From Fusobacterium mortiferum ATCC 9817 (lineage in GTDB: Bacteria; Fusobacteriota; Fusobacteriia; Fusobacteriales; Fusobacteriaceae), in NCBI RefSeq assembly GCF_000158195.2, contig NZ_GL987987.1:62001-126000 (forward strand): DNA of 64,000 nt, read 5' to 3'. The notes under the pieces were generated by a model. It was given only the letters and a program-made list of their open reading frames with translations, searched no databases and was not told the origin of the DNA. A program made the translations under genes and the position numbers. Shown piece after piece: positions 8,477 to 16,451 of the stretch. The stretch's first letter is position 1, and every line of letters starts with the position of its first letter.

Positions 8477-8557
8477 ATGTTAGGAATAGTTGGAGGAATA
8501 TTAGTAGCAGTAGGAACAGCAGTAACAGCTATAGATGGAATTATTAATAAAAAATAA
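8477..8557 (+). CDS. Tiny hydrophobic peptide (26 aa)
   Basis: Short frame with an excellent ribosome site (AAGAGGAGGA, 6 bases before ATG). The product MLGIVGGILVAVGTAVTAID then GIINKK is one Gly/Ala/Val-rich membrane-spanning helix with a positive C-terminal end. It lies in the operon between paralogue 3 and the 153-aa gene, with normal spacing on both sides. Its size and composition fit a small membrane regulator, holin-like peptide or type I toxin, but it is inside a long operon rather than paired with an antisense RNA. Confidence 0.5.
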   Translation: MLGIVGGILVAVGTAVTAIDGIINKK

Positions 8558-8572
8558 GAGGAGTGATAAAAA

Positions 8573-9034
8573 ATGAAATTTTACTTACATATGGCAATAG
8601 CAACAAAAGATAAGAAAAAACCAAAGTTATCAGAATATACGATAAATGAATATGATACATTTCAAGAAGCTTTACAAGCTTTTCAAAGGACATTTTCAAT
8701 ATATGATGATAGAGAATTACTTAGCTTTAGATATATCAATGAAAAAGAAATAATAGGTAGACTTAGTACATCAAAGAAAAGCTTATCTCCAAAGGTAAAG
8801 AAGAATTTACTAACAGGAAAGTACTTCCTATCTTTTAAAAGAGCAGAGAGTAAATACCTATGCAGTAGAGATTATTCAGAGATAGGATTAGACCATGGCT
8901 ATGGATCACATCGTAAAGGCTATATAGTGATGGAAACTAACTATAAGAAAGTAGCTCAAGAGTATGAAGAATATATGAAAAGATTTGAAGATAAGTATAA
9001 TACTTATTATATGGAAGATAACATAGATGATTAA
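8573..9034 (+). CDS. Hypothetical protein (153 aa)
   Basis: Unrecognised soluble protein. The N-terminus is a strand followed by a helix (EYDTFQEALQAFQRTF), the middle is basic (STSKKSLSPKVKKNLLTGKYFLSFKRAESKYL), and the C-terminus is an acidic helix (YEEYMKRFEDKY). AGAGGAG precedes the ATG. It is the last gene before a terminator and so closes the first part of the DNA-metabolism operon. Confidence 0.6.
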   Translation: MKFYLHMAIATKDKKKPKLSEYTINEYDTFQEALQAFQRTFSIYDDRELLSFRYINEKEIIGRLSTSKKSLSPKVKKNLLTGKYFLSFKRAESKYLCSRDYSEIGLDHGYGSHRKGYIVMETNYKKVAQEYEEYMKRFEDKYNTYYMEDNIDD

Positions 9035-9038
9035 TGAT

Positions 9039-9066
9039 AAGGGCTCCTATAAAGGAGTCCTTTTAC
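9039..9066 (+). terminator. Rho-independent terminator
   Basis: AAGGGCTCC (9039-9047) pairs with GGAGTCCTT (9054-9062), nine pairs with one G-U, loop TATAAA, followed by T-rich sequence. It ends the operon just upstream of the RadC-like gene, which must be reached by read-through or has a promoter hidden in the short gap. Confidence 0.8.
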
Positions 9067-9084
9067 TTTATTTGGAGGAAACTT

Positions 9085-9606
9085 ATGAAAAAGATATTAA
9101 AGTTTTTAAAATGTAAAGATAAAGAAGAAGTAATTTACAAAATGAGAAGTTACGAAGGAACACAAGAGATAGAGGAACTAAAAGAGCTTATACACTACAT
9201 CAGCAAAGAAGGAATAAAAAGAAGAGATTTAACTACTATAAAGAATAAAGAAAACCTTCTTGAGTTTTTAAAGATAAATTTATCTCCAAGAAATAATGAG
9301 GAATTTAAAATACTATTTCTAAATAATGCTAATAAACTTATAGCTGAAAAGACACTATTTTATGGAACTATAGATAAATCAGCAGTATATCCAAGAGTAG
9401 TACTAGAGGAAGTATTGAGATATAACTCGGCAGGAGTAATATTAGCACATAACCACCCAAGTGGAAATCTTAGACCAAGTAAACAGGACATACAGCTAAC
9501 AGAAGCACTTCAAGAATTATTAGAAAAGATAAACGTAATGGTGTTAGATCATATGATAATAGGGGATGATGAGTATTTTAGTTTTAGAGAAGAAGGACTA
9601 ATTTAG
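9085..9606 (+). CDS. RadC-like MPN/JAB-domain protein
   Basis: 173 aa. A helical N-terminal half is followed by an MPN domain (about residues 75-173) with the zinc-site motif AHNHPSG and a later D at MVLDHMIIGDD, the standard RadC/UPF0758 pattern EHxHxS/T...D. RadC-like proteins are common on phages and ICEs next to ArdC and Rad52-type genes; their reaction is unproven, though the fold is that of metal-dependent isopeptidases. The start at 9085 has TTTGGAGGAA upstream. The usual RadC helix-hairpin-helix region is not evident, so this is the mobile-element short form. Confidence 0.8.
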   Translation: MKKILKFLKCKDKEEVIYKMRSYEGTQEIEELKELIHYISKEGIKRRDLTTIKNKENLLEFLKINLSPRNNEEFKILFLNNANKLIAEKTLFYGTIDKSAVYPRVVLEEVLRYNSAGVILAHNHPSGNLRPSKQDIQLTEALQELLEKINVMVLDHMIIGDDEYFSFREEGLI

Positions 9607-9785
9607 ATACAAATAACTCATTAGAACCTATATAAAATAAAAATTTTTTTATAAAAATAGGAACTTAAAACAAGAAAAAGCTTTCTATAAAAAGAAAGAT
9701 AAAATAGAAAAACGTATGTATTTAAAAGGTTTGGATTAGATTATATAATAGAAATAGTATATTGGAAGTTTAAGGAGAAGAGAAA

Positions 9786-10289
9786 TTGAAGAAGAAAATG
9801 AGAGTTTTAGTACCTAGATTAATAATTGATGTTATAGAAAAAGACTGTAGATTTTTTGGAATAACAAAGGAAAAGTTGTGTAATGAGATTCTCTTTAAAT
9901 TCTCCTTAAAGTTTAGATCAAGATACCAAGAGGAGATGATATTTGAGGAGAAAGAGTACTTACAATTTAATTTAAGTAAAGCAAATCAAAGATACTATTC
10001 AGAGTTACTAAGTGAATTAAAAAATATTAATGAGTCTGAAGTAATAAGAGAGATTTTTTCATCTTATGCAGTTTTAGTACCATTTTTAAGAGAGATGAAT
10101 CTATTCAGAGAAAAGATAATATTTTTGAGTTCAGCTAATAAGGAATATCGAGTATTGAAGATAGATACTCCTAGTGGAATAGTAGAAGGGAGGATAGAAA
10201 AAATATTTAGGTGTAAAGAAACTGGTTATTTAAAACTAGAAGTAAATGAAAGAGAGTATTATGTAGGACAATTAAGAGTTATTTCTTAA
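9786..10289 (+). CDS. Hypothetical protein with possible ribbon-helix-helix start (167 aa)
   Basis: No family recognised. The TTG start at 9786 is preferred because AAGGAG lies 8 bases upstream; an ATG follows at 9798. The N-terminus (MRVLVPRLIIDVIEKDCRFFGITKEKLCNEIL) and the middle (YLQFNLSKANQRYYSELL) each read like strand-helix-helix units, and the C-terminus (YRVLKIDTPSGIVEGRIEKIF...LEVNEREYYVGQLRVI) is a small beta domain. That layout suits a DNA-binding regulator with a sensor or WYL-like barrel. It is preceded by a 179-base gap holding a TATAAT-like box at 9744-9749 but no clear -35. Confidence 0.55.
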   Translation: MKKKMRVLVPRLIIDVIEKDCRFFGITKEKLCNEILFKFSLKFRSRYQEEMIFEEKEYLQFNLSKANQRYYSELLSELKNINESEVIREIFSSYAVLVPFLREMNLFREKIIFLSSANKEYRVLKIDTPSGIVEGRIEKIFRCKETGYLKLEVNEREYYVGQLRVIS

Positions 10290-10315
10290 AAATAAGATAA
10301 AAGGAGAGATTTAAA

Positions 10316-10888
10316 ATGATAATTAATGATTTATGTAAATATTCTAAAGAAGAACTATATGAGAAATTAACAACAACATATCAAAATCAAAAATTAGGAA
10401 CATTAGGAAATATTATAGCTCGTTCAATTGCTATAGCAGTATTAGTTTTAGCAGTCCAAAGTTCAGATGGAATAATATATAAGATATTTGGAGGAATAGG
10501 AATTGCCTTTTCTGCTTATAAAATAATTAAACCACATGGTGAAGATGAAGAGATATTTAGTGAATTAAAAGAAGTAGTTAATTTATTAGAAAACTATAAA
10601 AAATGTAAGGATGGAATAGCAACAATAGATATAACAGATAAACAATTTCAAAATGCAACTCGTAATATAGAAAAACGTTTACCAAAACTTTTAGAAAATT
10701 CAACATTTAATAAGATTCTAGCATTTATTCCTATATTTAATATTTTTGTAGATGAATTAGGAACATATAGAGGGCATAAAAATAGTGGGCATTTAGAGTG
10801 TTTACTAGATAACGGAATAGGAAGAGTTGGATTAAGAGTTTTTACAGATGAGAATATAAAAATTAAAGATACAAAGGAAAATAATTAA
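10316..10888 (+). CDS. Membrane-associated hypothetical protein (190 aa)
   Basis: Unrecognised. A hydrophobic hairpin near residues 32-65 (IIARSIAIAVLVLAVQ, then IFGGIGIAFSAYKII) is followed by a soluble helical region and a second short hydrophobic patch (FNKILAFIPIFNIFVDELG). AAAGGAGAG precedes the ATG. It opens a run of three membrane or lipoprotein genes that may form one envelope-directed unit of the island. Function unknown. Confidence 0.55.
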   Translation: MIINDLCKYSKEELYEKLTTTYQNQKLGTLGNIIARSIAIAVLVLAVQSSDGIIYKIFGGIGIAFSAYKIIKPHGEDEEIFSELKEVVNLLENYKKCKDGIATIDITDKQFQNATRNIEKRLPKLLENSTFNKILAFIPIFNIFVDELGTYRGHKNSGHLECLLDNGIGRVGLRVFTDENIKIKDTKENN

Positions 10889-10909
10889 ATGTAAGAGGGG
10901 GATTATCAT

Positions 10910-11269
10910 ATGAATATAAAAAAAATAATAGTGGCTATTTTATTGAGTACTTTATTTTTAGCTTGTATGGAGTCTAAAGAAGTGAAATCACTAAAAAATG
11001 CAACCTTATATGGGTATGAAAATAAAACTTTAGGAGAAGCTGTAGAAGGATTTTTTGAGGATCCAACATGGGAGAAAATAACAGGAACAGATGGAAATAC
11101 ATATGTTAATGTTAGTGGAAAAATCCTATATGGAGATTTAGAAGTTGAAGTTATTTTGCAATATTTAGTTGAATCAGATGGAAGTTTTACTTTTAATGCA
11201 ATAGAAGTAGATGAAGTTCCTTATGACGTATATGTATATAGAGAATTATTAGAAAAAATGTATGAATAG
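10910..11269 (+). CDS. Small lipoprotein (119 aa)
   Basis: Signal sequence MNIKKIIVAILLSTLFLAC gives a lipobox (LFLAC) with lipidation expected at Cys 19. The mature part is about 100 residues with alternating strands (KILYGDLEVEVILQYLV, SFTFNAIEVDEVPYDVY), like a cystatin- or NTF2-sized fold. The segment TLGEAVEGFFEDPTWEKI occurs in several small lipoproteins of unknown function. It is followed directly by a terminator. Anchoring at the inner or outer membrane is expected; the ligand is unknown. Confidence 0.65.
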   Translation: MNIKKIIVAILLSTLFLACMESKEVKSLKNATLYGYENKTLGEAVEGFFEDPTWEKITGTDGNTYVNVSGKILYGDLEVEVILQYLVESDGSFTFNAIEVDEVPYDVYVYRELLEKMYE

Positions 11270-11295
11270 GGATTGGTAAAAACCAATCTCTTTTT
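11269..11295 (+). terminator. Rho-independent terminator
   Basis: GGGATTGGT (11269-11277) pairs with ACCAATCTC (11282-11290) including a G-U, AAAA loop, then TTTTT. It overlaps the lipoprotein stop codon and lies immediately before the next lipoprotein gene. Confidence 0.85.
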
Positions 11296-11315
11296 ATAAA
11301 ATGATAGGAGAGTAT

Positions 11316-13522
11316 ATGAAAAAATTAGTTATATTAATAATGATGATAATTTTAATGGGATGTGGAGATAAAGAAATAACAGAAAAAGATATAAAAACTT
11401 TAACAGAAGGAGAAAAACAAGCTTTATTGTTAATAAATAGAGTAACTAGTAAAAATCCAAATATAATTACTATAAAAGATAGATTAATTGTTGATTCCTT
11501 AATAGTCGAACTATATGGTAAAGGAGCTCTTAAAGGAGGAACAAAAGAAAATTTAGAAAGTATTGGACTAGCTAGAATATTAAAAGCTGGTGGTATAAAT
11601 AAAAGTGATGGATTTAATGAAATATTTAAAAAAGAGATTAAGTTAGTAAAATCATTAAGAATACCTCAATTACATACTTATATAATAGATAATTACTTAG
11701 TTAGTGATTATGAAAATGTAAAGATAAAATGGAAAATATTTAAAGATAAAAATGGTAGTTTTCAGTTAACAGATTATTTAGAATACTATTATAATAATAA
11801 ATTAGTAACAATAACAAAGGAACAAGAAGAACTGGCATTAGAATTTTTAAAATATAACCCTATTATTAATGGTTATATAGAAGGGAAACAAAAATATATT
11901 TTTTTAGATGAAGATGATAACGGAAATACAATTGCTTTAAAAATAGAGGAAAGCCAGAATAATAATATTACAAAACAGATTATATATAATTATTTAGGTG
12001 AAAGATATATAGAAGCAGAGTACTTTAAGGGAGAACTTCCAATAAAAGTAAAAGTTTATAATTTATTAGGAGAAAATACATTAGATTTTGAAAGAAAAGA
12101 AGTAAATGGAAAAGCAAAATCAACTTTTAAATTTTTTAAAGATGGAAATAAAATAATAGAATTTGAAAAAGATAATATAATTAGATCTTTTGATAGTGAA
12201 GGAAATGTAAAAGGAACTATTGATTTGGATACTGGGATGTTAGATGAAGTAGATGGTGGCTATAAAATACAAGGAAGGCATTTAGATAAAGAAGATATGA
12301 TTATCTATGTAATGGATATATCAAAATTATTTAAAATTAAAACTTTAAAGGATGTTTATACAAATATAATTACAGGTTTAAAAGTTATTACTGAATATGA
12401 AAATGATAAAGTAATCAAAAAAGAAGTATGGAAAGATTTTGGAAAACATGGAGAAAGTAAAGAGTGGTATTTAAATGGTAACTTAAAAAGTACGAAAAAA
12501 TATTACTATGGTAAGTTAATTGATAATTCTAAAGAGTATTATGAGAATGGAGCAATTAAAGAGCTTGTAAAATATAGTTCAAGTAATATATATCATTATG
12601 CAAATGTTAAGGAATATTATAAAAATGGAAAAATGAAAAAATCATATCCTAGTCTACTTGTAGCTGGAAAGAGAATATATGATGGAGAAGTTACAGAGTA
12701 TTATGAAAATGGAAAAAAGAAACAAGAAAGTACATATAAAACATATCCACCTAAATTTGATGTAGCTTATAAAGATGGGACTTGGAAGTATTATAATACT
12801 AAAGGGAACTTAGAAAAAGAAGAGATATATAAAGATGGAGAATTAAAGACAATAAATGAATATAAAAATAATAATCGTATAAAAGAAATTCAATTAACTG
12901 AAAATGAATATAAATATGTACAAGAGTATAAATATGTTGATTCTTATAGTTACTATATAGAGAAAAAATACTATTTAGACCAAAATAATAATCTTATTTG
13001 GAATTATGAAGAATATGGGCTTAAAAATTATAGAAGTTATCTTAAATTAAAAGGAGAATATAAAAATGGAGTAAGAGAAGGAGAATGGAAAAATATGATG
13101 CTAATGGTAATTTAATTGAAACTATCATTTATATGGATGGGAAAGATATTAATGACATAGCTGATGAAATAGAAGAACAAGAAAAATGGAATACTCCAAG
13201 AGTAGAATATTATCCTAGTGGAAGAGTAAAATCATATTCTGATGGACCATTTGAAGCTATATATGAAGATAAAGATATTAATTTTATTGAATTAGAAAAT
13301 TTTGTTAAAAATATAGAAAAAGAAGTAGAAGAGTATATTAAAACTAAAGATGAAGAAATAGGGTATTCTATTAGCATAAGTTTAAATGAAGGGATGGGAA
13401 GTAATATACCTATTTATTCTTTAAATAAAAATCTAACATCAGAAGAAAAGAAAAAATTACAAGAATTACAAGTTAGAATAGAAAAGTGTCATGAAAAGGC
13501 AAGTCAAATTTGGGGAGCTTAA
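11316..13522 (+). pseudogene. MORN-variant-repeat lipoprotein, frameshifted near its end
   Basis: A large lipoprotein: signal KKLVILIMMIILMGC with lipobox Cys, then about 330 residues without clear motifs, then repeated YYENG-type units (SKEYYENGAIKELV, VKEYYKNGKMKK, VTEYYENGKKKQE, GTWKYYNTKGNLEKEE) of the MORN-variant/YwqK type. The frame stops after GEWKNMMLMVI, but the next frame begins with the same Trp-Lys and continues KKYDANGNLIETIIY, an obvious further repeat. Adding one A to the A5 run at 13089-13093 joins both halves into about 735 aa. The start at 11316 is preferred over 11301 because AGGAGAG precedes it. YwqK-type repeats are often surface or toxin-immunity related; the role here is unknown. 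Confidence 0.7.
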
Positions 13523-13532
13523 TAAGTCTTTA

Positions 13533-13567
13533 AAGAAGTTACTTTAAATAGTAGCTTCTTTTTTTAT
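13533..13567 (+). terminator. Rho-independent terminator
   Basis: AAGAAGTTACT (13533-13543) pairs with AGTAGCTTCTT (13550-13560), 11 pairs with one G-U, six-base loop, then a T-run. It ends the MORN lipoprotein transcript. Confidence 0.85.
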
Positions 13568-13576
13568 ATATGTACA

Positions 13577-13642
13577 ACAATATACATGTATATTATATTG
13601 ATACTTTTATTAAGTAACTATAACAATGTACGTGTATATCAT
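13577..13642 (+). promoter_or_regulatory. Twin operator sites around a promoter, upstream of the AbrB-like gene
   Basis: Two 20-base sites, 13577-13596 and 13623-13642, match at 17 of 20 positions and start 46 bases apart. The first contains a perfect 16-base palindrome AATATACATGTATATT (13579-13594); the second is a degenerate version. Between and overlapping them are TTGATA (13598-13603) and a TAACAA/TATAAC box near 13619-13626. The layout suggests autoregulation by the AbrB-like protein encoded at 13665. Confidence 0.55.
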
Positions 13643-13664
13643 AAAGAAAGGAGGTCTATTTATT

Positions 13665-13832
13665 ATGGAAAAAAACTTAACTTATAGAAGTTCTAGTAAA
13701 GGAGTAGCTGAACAATATGGAATAAGTCTATCTAAAAAAATGTTAACTGACATGGGTATTACACCCGCTAATAGAAAAGTTTTAGTCAATTATGATGAAA
13801 AAACAAAGACTATTACTATAACTAAAAAATAA
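13665..13832 (+). CDS. AbrB/MazE-like transcriptional regulator (55 aa)
   Basis: Small swapped-hairpin-type DNA-binding protein. The stretch GISLSKKMLTDMGITPANRK, then VLVNYDEKTKTITITKK, has the AbrB/SpoVT/MazE rhythm: strand, Lys-rich turn, helix, LGI-like turn, strand, turn, strand ending ITITKK. The start at 13665 follows AAAGGAGG; an upstream ATG at 13626 lies inside the second operator. Such proteins are either autorepressing regulators or antitoxins, but no toxin gene follows directly. The twin palindromes upstream fit self-repression. Confidence 0.65.
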   Translation: MEKNLTYRSSSKGVAEQYGISLSKKMLTDMGITPANRKVLVNYDEKTKTITITKK

Positions 13833-13910
13833 CTTTTCTATTTTTATCCCCCTATATATTTGGGGGTATTAAATTTTTCATAATTTATATAAAAAACTCT
13901 AATTTTTTTA

Positions 13911-13958
13911 AATACCTAAAAAACTATGGATATTTTCATAATTTTAGGTATTTTTTTT
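13911..13958 (+). terminator. Rho-independent terminator
   Basis: AATACCTAAAA (13911-13921) pairs perfectly with TTTTAGGTATT (13942-13952) across a 20-base loop, followed by eight T. A shorter CCCCC...GGGGG hairpin lies just before it (about 13848-13866). Both sit after the AbrB-like gene. Confidence 0.75.
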
Positions 13959-13971
13959 ATTTTTTTACTAA

Positions 13972-14033
13972 AGTGAGCAGGAAAAATGAGTATAAAACCG
14001 ATTATGAGGTTTTATACGAATTCAATGCTCACT
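13972..14033. repeat. Nested double inverted repeat upstream of the Rep-like gene
   Basis: Outer arms AGTGAGCA (13972-13979) and TGCTCACT (14026-14033) enclose inner arms GTATAAAACC (13990-13999) and GGTTTTATAC (14008-14017) with loop GATTATGA; both pairs are perfect. No T-run follows, so it is not a terminator. It could form a cruciform or a two-tiered RNA hairpin. Its place, 52 bases before a possible replication initiator, fits a replication origin, nicking site or translational control element. Confidence 0.6.
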
Positions 14034-14084
14034 GAAATTAATACTTTATTTTATTAATTATTTAATTTTTTAGGAGGAATTATA

Positions 14085-15134
14085 ATGGATACAATAGAAA
14101 TAGGATTAAAAATCAAAGATCATATTAATTTAACTATTCAAGAACTAGAAACAATGAAAAGAGAAATAGAAGGATTAATGAGTCCTTTTGGATATAATTA
14201 CTGTAATTATCTTAGTTTTTCTAGTGCTAAAAAAATTATAATAAAAATATCATATCCAAGATTTTTTGCTGGAACAAATGCTTACTTAATCACTAAAAGA
14301 AGTGAATGTTTTCAAGTTCAAAATCATTTTGTTAATAATTTTTTATCTGATATTTTATGGAGTAACTATATAGAAGGAATATCTTTAAATAGAGTAGATA
14401 TTCCTTTTACATATCTAATGGAAACTACAGAAGAGTTTGCAAGTTATGAAAATATCTATTATATTTTTGCTCATGTATATGATAGAAAGATAGAAAATGC
14501 TAGAACTAAAGCATATTTAGACCTTATCAATAAAGGTTATGAAACATTAATTTATGCTCCAAACGGTAGTGTTGGAAAGAGTTATAACAATAGATTAGAA
14601 GTGTATAATCAAGCTTTGAATTTATCAGAAAAATTAGATGAAGATATGAAAGAAAGTATATTTAATACCTATAAAGACTTACCACAAAGAATAAGAATGG
14701 AAGTATCAAAGAGAATAAGGTTAAGAAATCTAATAGGGATTTATGATTTTGCTAATTATGATATATTGGGAAATTACTTTCTTAGCTACAAAAATTATAT
14801 TTTAGAGAATATTTTAGATTTTAAGGTAATAGATGAGTTATACAATTATTGGGCAAATATATTAAGCCAAAAGTTAATAGCTGAAAGAAATAATGGAAAG
14901 ATTAACTATGCAAATTTTATTTATCAAAATCAGCAAATAATATATGATTATGAGATAGTAAGAAGAGCATTCGGAATAAGCATTGATAATGAAAATACTC
15001 GCGAAAATGCTATTACTAGAGTAAGACAAGTTTTAATACAATATGAAAATACACATAATATTATTTTAATGGATGTGTATGGTACTTTGAAGAAAATAGA
15101 AGCACAAATAAAAACAACATATTTACTTGATTAA
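14085..15134 (+). CDS. Possible phage/plasmid-type replication initiator (349 aa)
   Basis: Family not secure. Three segments occur in the order seen in Rep_trans/inovirus-type initiators: SLNRVDIPFTYL (N-R-x-D strand), YNNRLEVYNQALNL (N-R-L-E-x-Y-x-x strand) and QRIRMEVSKRIRLR (R-hydrophobic-E-V strand). Tyr candidates for nicking lie between them (KAYLDLINKGYETLIY). A classical HUH metal site is not clear (only IFAHVYDRK). The C-terminal 130 residues are helical. TAGGAGGAA precedes the ATG, a nested hairpin lies upstream and two hairpins lie downstream, as in a compact replicon. It could equally be an unrelated island protein. Confidence 0.4.
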   Translation: MDTIEIGLKIKDHINLTIQELETMKREIEGLMSPFGYNYCNYLSFSSAKKIIIKISYPRFFAGTNAYLITKRSECFQVQNHFVNNFLSDILWSNYIEGISLNRVDIPFTYLMETTEEFASYENIYYIFAHVYDRKIENARTKAYLDLINKGYETLIYAPNGSVGKSYNNRLEVYNQALNLSEKLDEDMKESIFNTYKDLPQRIRMEVSKRIRLRNLIGIYDFANYDILGNYFLSYKNYILENILDFKVIDELYNYWANILSQKLIAERNNGKINYANFIYQNQQIIYDYEIVRRAFGISIDNENTRENAITRVRQVLIQYENTHNIILMDVYGTLKKIEAQIKTTYLLD

Positions 15135-15143
15135 AAAATAAAG

Positions 15144-15170
15144 TAGGTAGTGACACTATGTCATTACCTA
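15144..15170 (+). terminator. Hairpin, probable terminator
   Basis: Twelve-base arms 15144-15155 and 15159-15170 (TAGGTAGTGACA / TGTCATTACCTA) pair with one G-T wobble around a CTA loop, 10 bases after the Rep-like stop. The following T-run is weak (TCTTATATT), so termination efficiency is uncertain. Confidence 0.55.
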
Positions 15171-15241
15171 TCTTATATTATGATAATATTTATGATAAAA
15201 TTTTTAAAAAAATTAATGGGATTTATATTTTGTTCTAAAAA

Positions 15242-15277
15242 TTTTAATATATATTCATTTATGAATATATATTAAAA
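15242..15277. repeat. Perfect 17-base inverted repeat
   Basis: TTTTAATATATATTCAT (15242-15258) and its exact complement (15261-15277) are separated by two T. The arms end in T-runs on one strand and A-runs on the other, so it may be a bidirectional terminator or a cruciform-forming site. The surrounding 15135-15393 gap is otherwise AT-rich promoter-like sequence with several TATAAT-like boxes just before the next gene. Confidence 0.7.
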
Positions 15278-15393
15278 AATAAAAAAAGTCAAGTTTTTGT
15301 TTTATATATCTCCCATATTTTTATTATATAATCATATATTATAATATTATGATATAATAATGATAATAATATATAATAAGGAGAAGAGAGGAA

Positions 15394-16206
15394 ATGGAGT
15401 ATTCATTTACACAACTTGAGAAAGAATTTGATAGATTAGGAATAGAATTAACAGATGAAAAATTAGTAGAATTAAATCTGCTATCTAATAACGGAGAGGT
15501 AAATTATGAGGGAATATTATTATCAGACCAGTGTACTCATCGAGTAAAACTTATAGACTATACAGATAATGAGAAGGTAGAGATAGTTACAGGCTCTTTA
15601 ATAGCTCAATATGTAGGTATAAAAGAAAAGTTGATACAAATATCAAATGAAATGAAATATCCAATAAAAGCACTAATAGAAGCTCTTAAAAATATAATTC
15701 TACATAGAGATTATAGTTATAAGGGAGATTCTATCATAAGAATATATAAAGATAGAATAGAATTTACCTCTTTAGGTGAATTAATAGGTAATTTAACAAT
15801 GGAAGGAATAGAGCTAGGTATATCAGTATTAAGAAATCTTAATCTAATGAGAGTATTTCAAGAGATAGGTATTACTAAAGGGAATGGAGAGGGAATCCAA
15901 GAGATATTATCAGCATATAAGGAGTATAAAGTAAAACCAGTATTTAAGTCTATTGGTGGAGTATTCCAAGTTATTTTACCTAAACCAGAGTACACAATCA
16001 ATGGGAAGGTTATAAATGACAAATATAGAAGAGTACTAGAGTTTATGGAGAAGAGAGGAACAGCAAATAATAAAGAGATACAAGAACACCTAGAACTTAA
16101 GAGTACAAGTGTAGTGAACTATCTTAAGGAGATGTTAGAGCTGGAATTGATAGAAAAGATTAGAGATGGTAGAAATATTAGTTATAAGATAAAAACATCA
16201 AAATAG
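15394..16206 (+). CDS. HATPase_c_4/winged-helix regulator (RecG-like or Schlafen AlbA-associated family)
   Basis: 270 aa. The centre carries the family signature ALIEALKNIILHRDYSYKGDS, IRIYKDRIEFTSLGEL, and then RNLNLMRVFQEIGITKGNGEGI, the same order as proteins annotated as ATP-dependent helicase-related or AlbA_2-domain regulators with a C-terminal HATPase_c_4 region. The last 60 residues (KRGTANNKEIQEHLELKSTSVVNYLKEMLE) form a winged helix-turn-helix. The usual N-terminal AlbA-2 domain is much reduced: only about 60 residues precede the SLIAQY region. Probably a ligand- or nucleotide-responsive transcription factor of the island; AAGGAGAAG precedes the ATG. Confidence 0.65.
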   Translation: MEYSFTQLEKEFDRLGIELTDEKLVELNLLSNNGEVNYEGILLSDQCTHRVKLIDYTDNEKVEIVTGSLIAQYVGIKEKLIQISNEMKYPIKALIEALKNIILHRDYSYKGDSIIRIYKDRIEFTSLGELIGNLTMEGIELGISVLRNLNLMRVFQEIGITKGNGEGIQEILSAYKEYKVKPVFKSIGGVFQVILPKPEYTINGKVINDKYRRVLEFMEKRGTANNKEIQEHLELKSTSVVNYLKEMLELELIEKIRDGRNISYKIKTSK

Positions 16207-16332
16207 TTGGAAAACGTGAGATTTAAGCTAAAAAATATATTGGAAAACGTGAAAAATTATAAATTTAAAGTTGAATTGCTATCAGTGATAGTATAGGATA
16301 TTATTGTGTTAAGATGTGTTAGATTAGTGTTA
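16207..16332. repeat. Cluster of direct repeats and a palindrome
   Basis: Within this stretch: TTGGAAAACGTGA twice (16207-16219 and 16240-16252, 33 bases apart); the palindrome CTATCAGTGATAG (16279-16291); and GTGTTA three times (16306, 16316, 16327) at 10-11-base spacing. It begins right after the winged-helix regulator stop and ends about 120 bases before the next gene. It looks like a multi-site protein-binding region. Confidence 0.5.
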
Positions 16333-16451
16333 GGATTGATAGAGTAGTAGAAACATAAGGAAAAAATGTTAGTTATAAAATAAAATAGGGATTTTCTTTA
16401 TACTGTGGTATAATAAATATTATATATTTAAGGAAGGAGAGTAATATAGCC

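Noticed and set aside
13665-13832. Toxin-antitoxin pair with the AbrB-like protein as antitoxin
   Set aside because: No toxin-sized gene follows; the next gene is 250 bases away behind a terminator and encodes a 349-aa protein.
16207-16252. CRISPR-like repeat
   Set aside because: Only two copies of a 13-base repeat, no further units and no cas genes.
16279-16291. Tetracycline resistance control via tetO
   Set aside because: The palindrome matches the tet operator core, but no TetR, TetA or TetM gene lies in the window; chance in AT-rich DNA or another TetR-family site is as likely.
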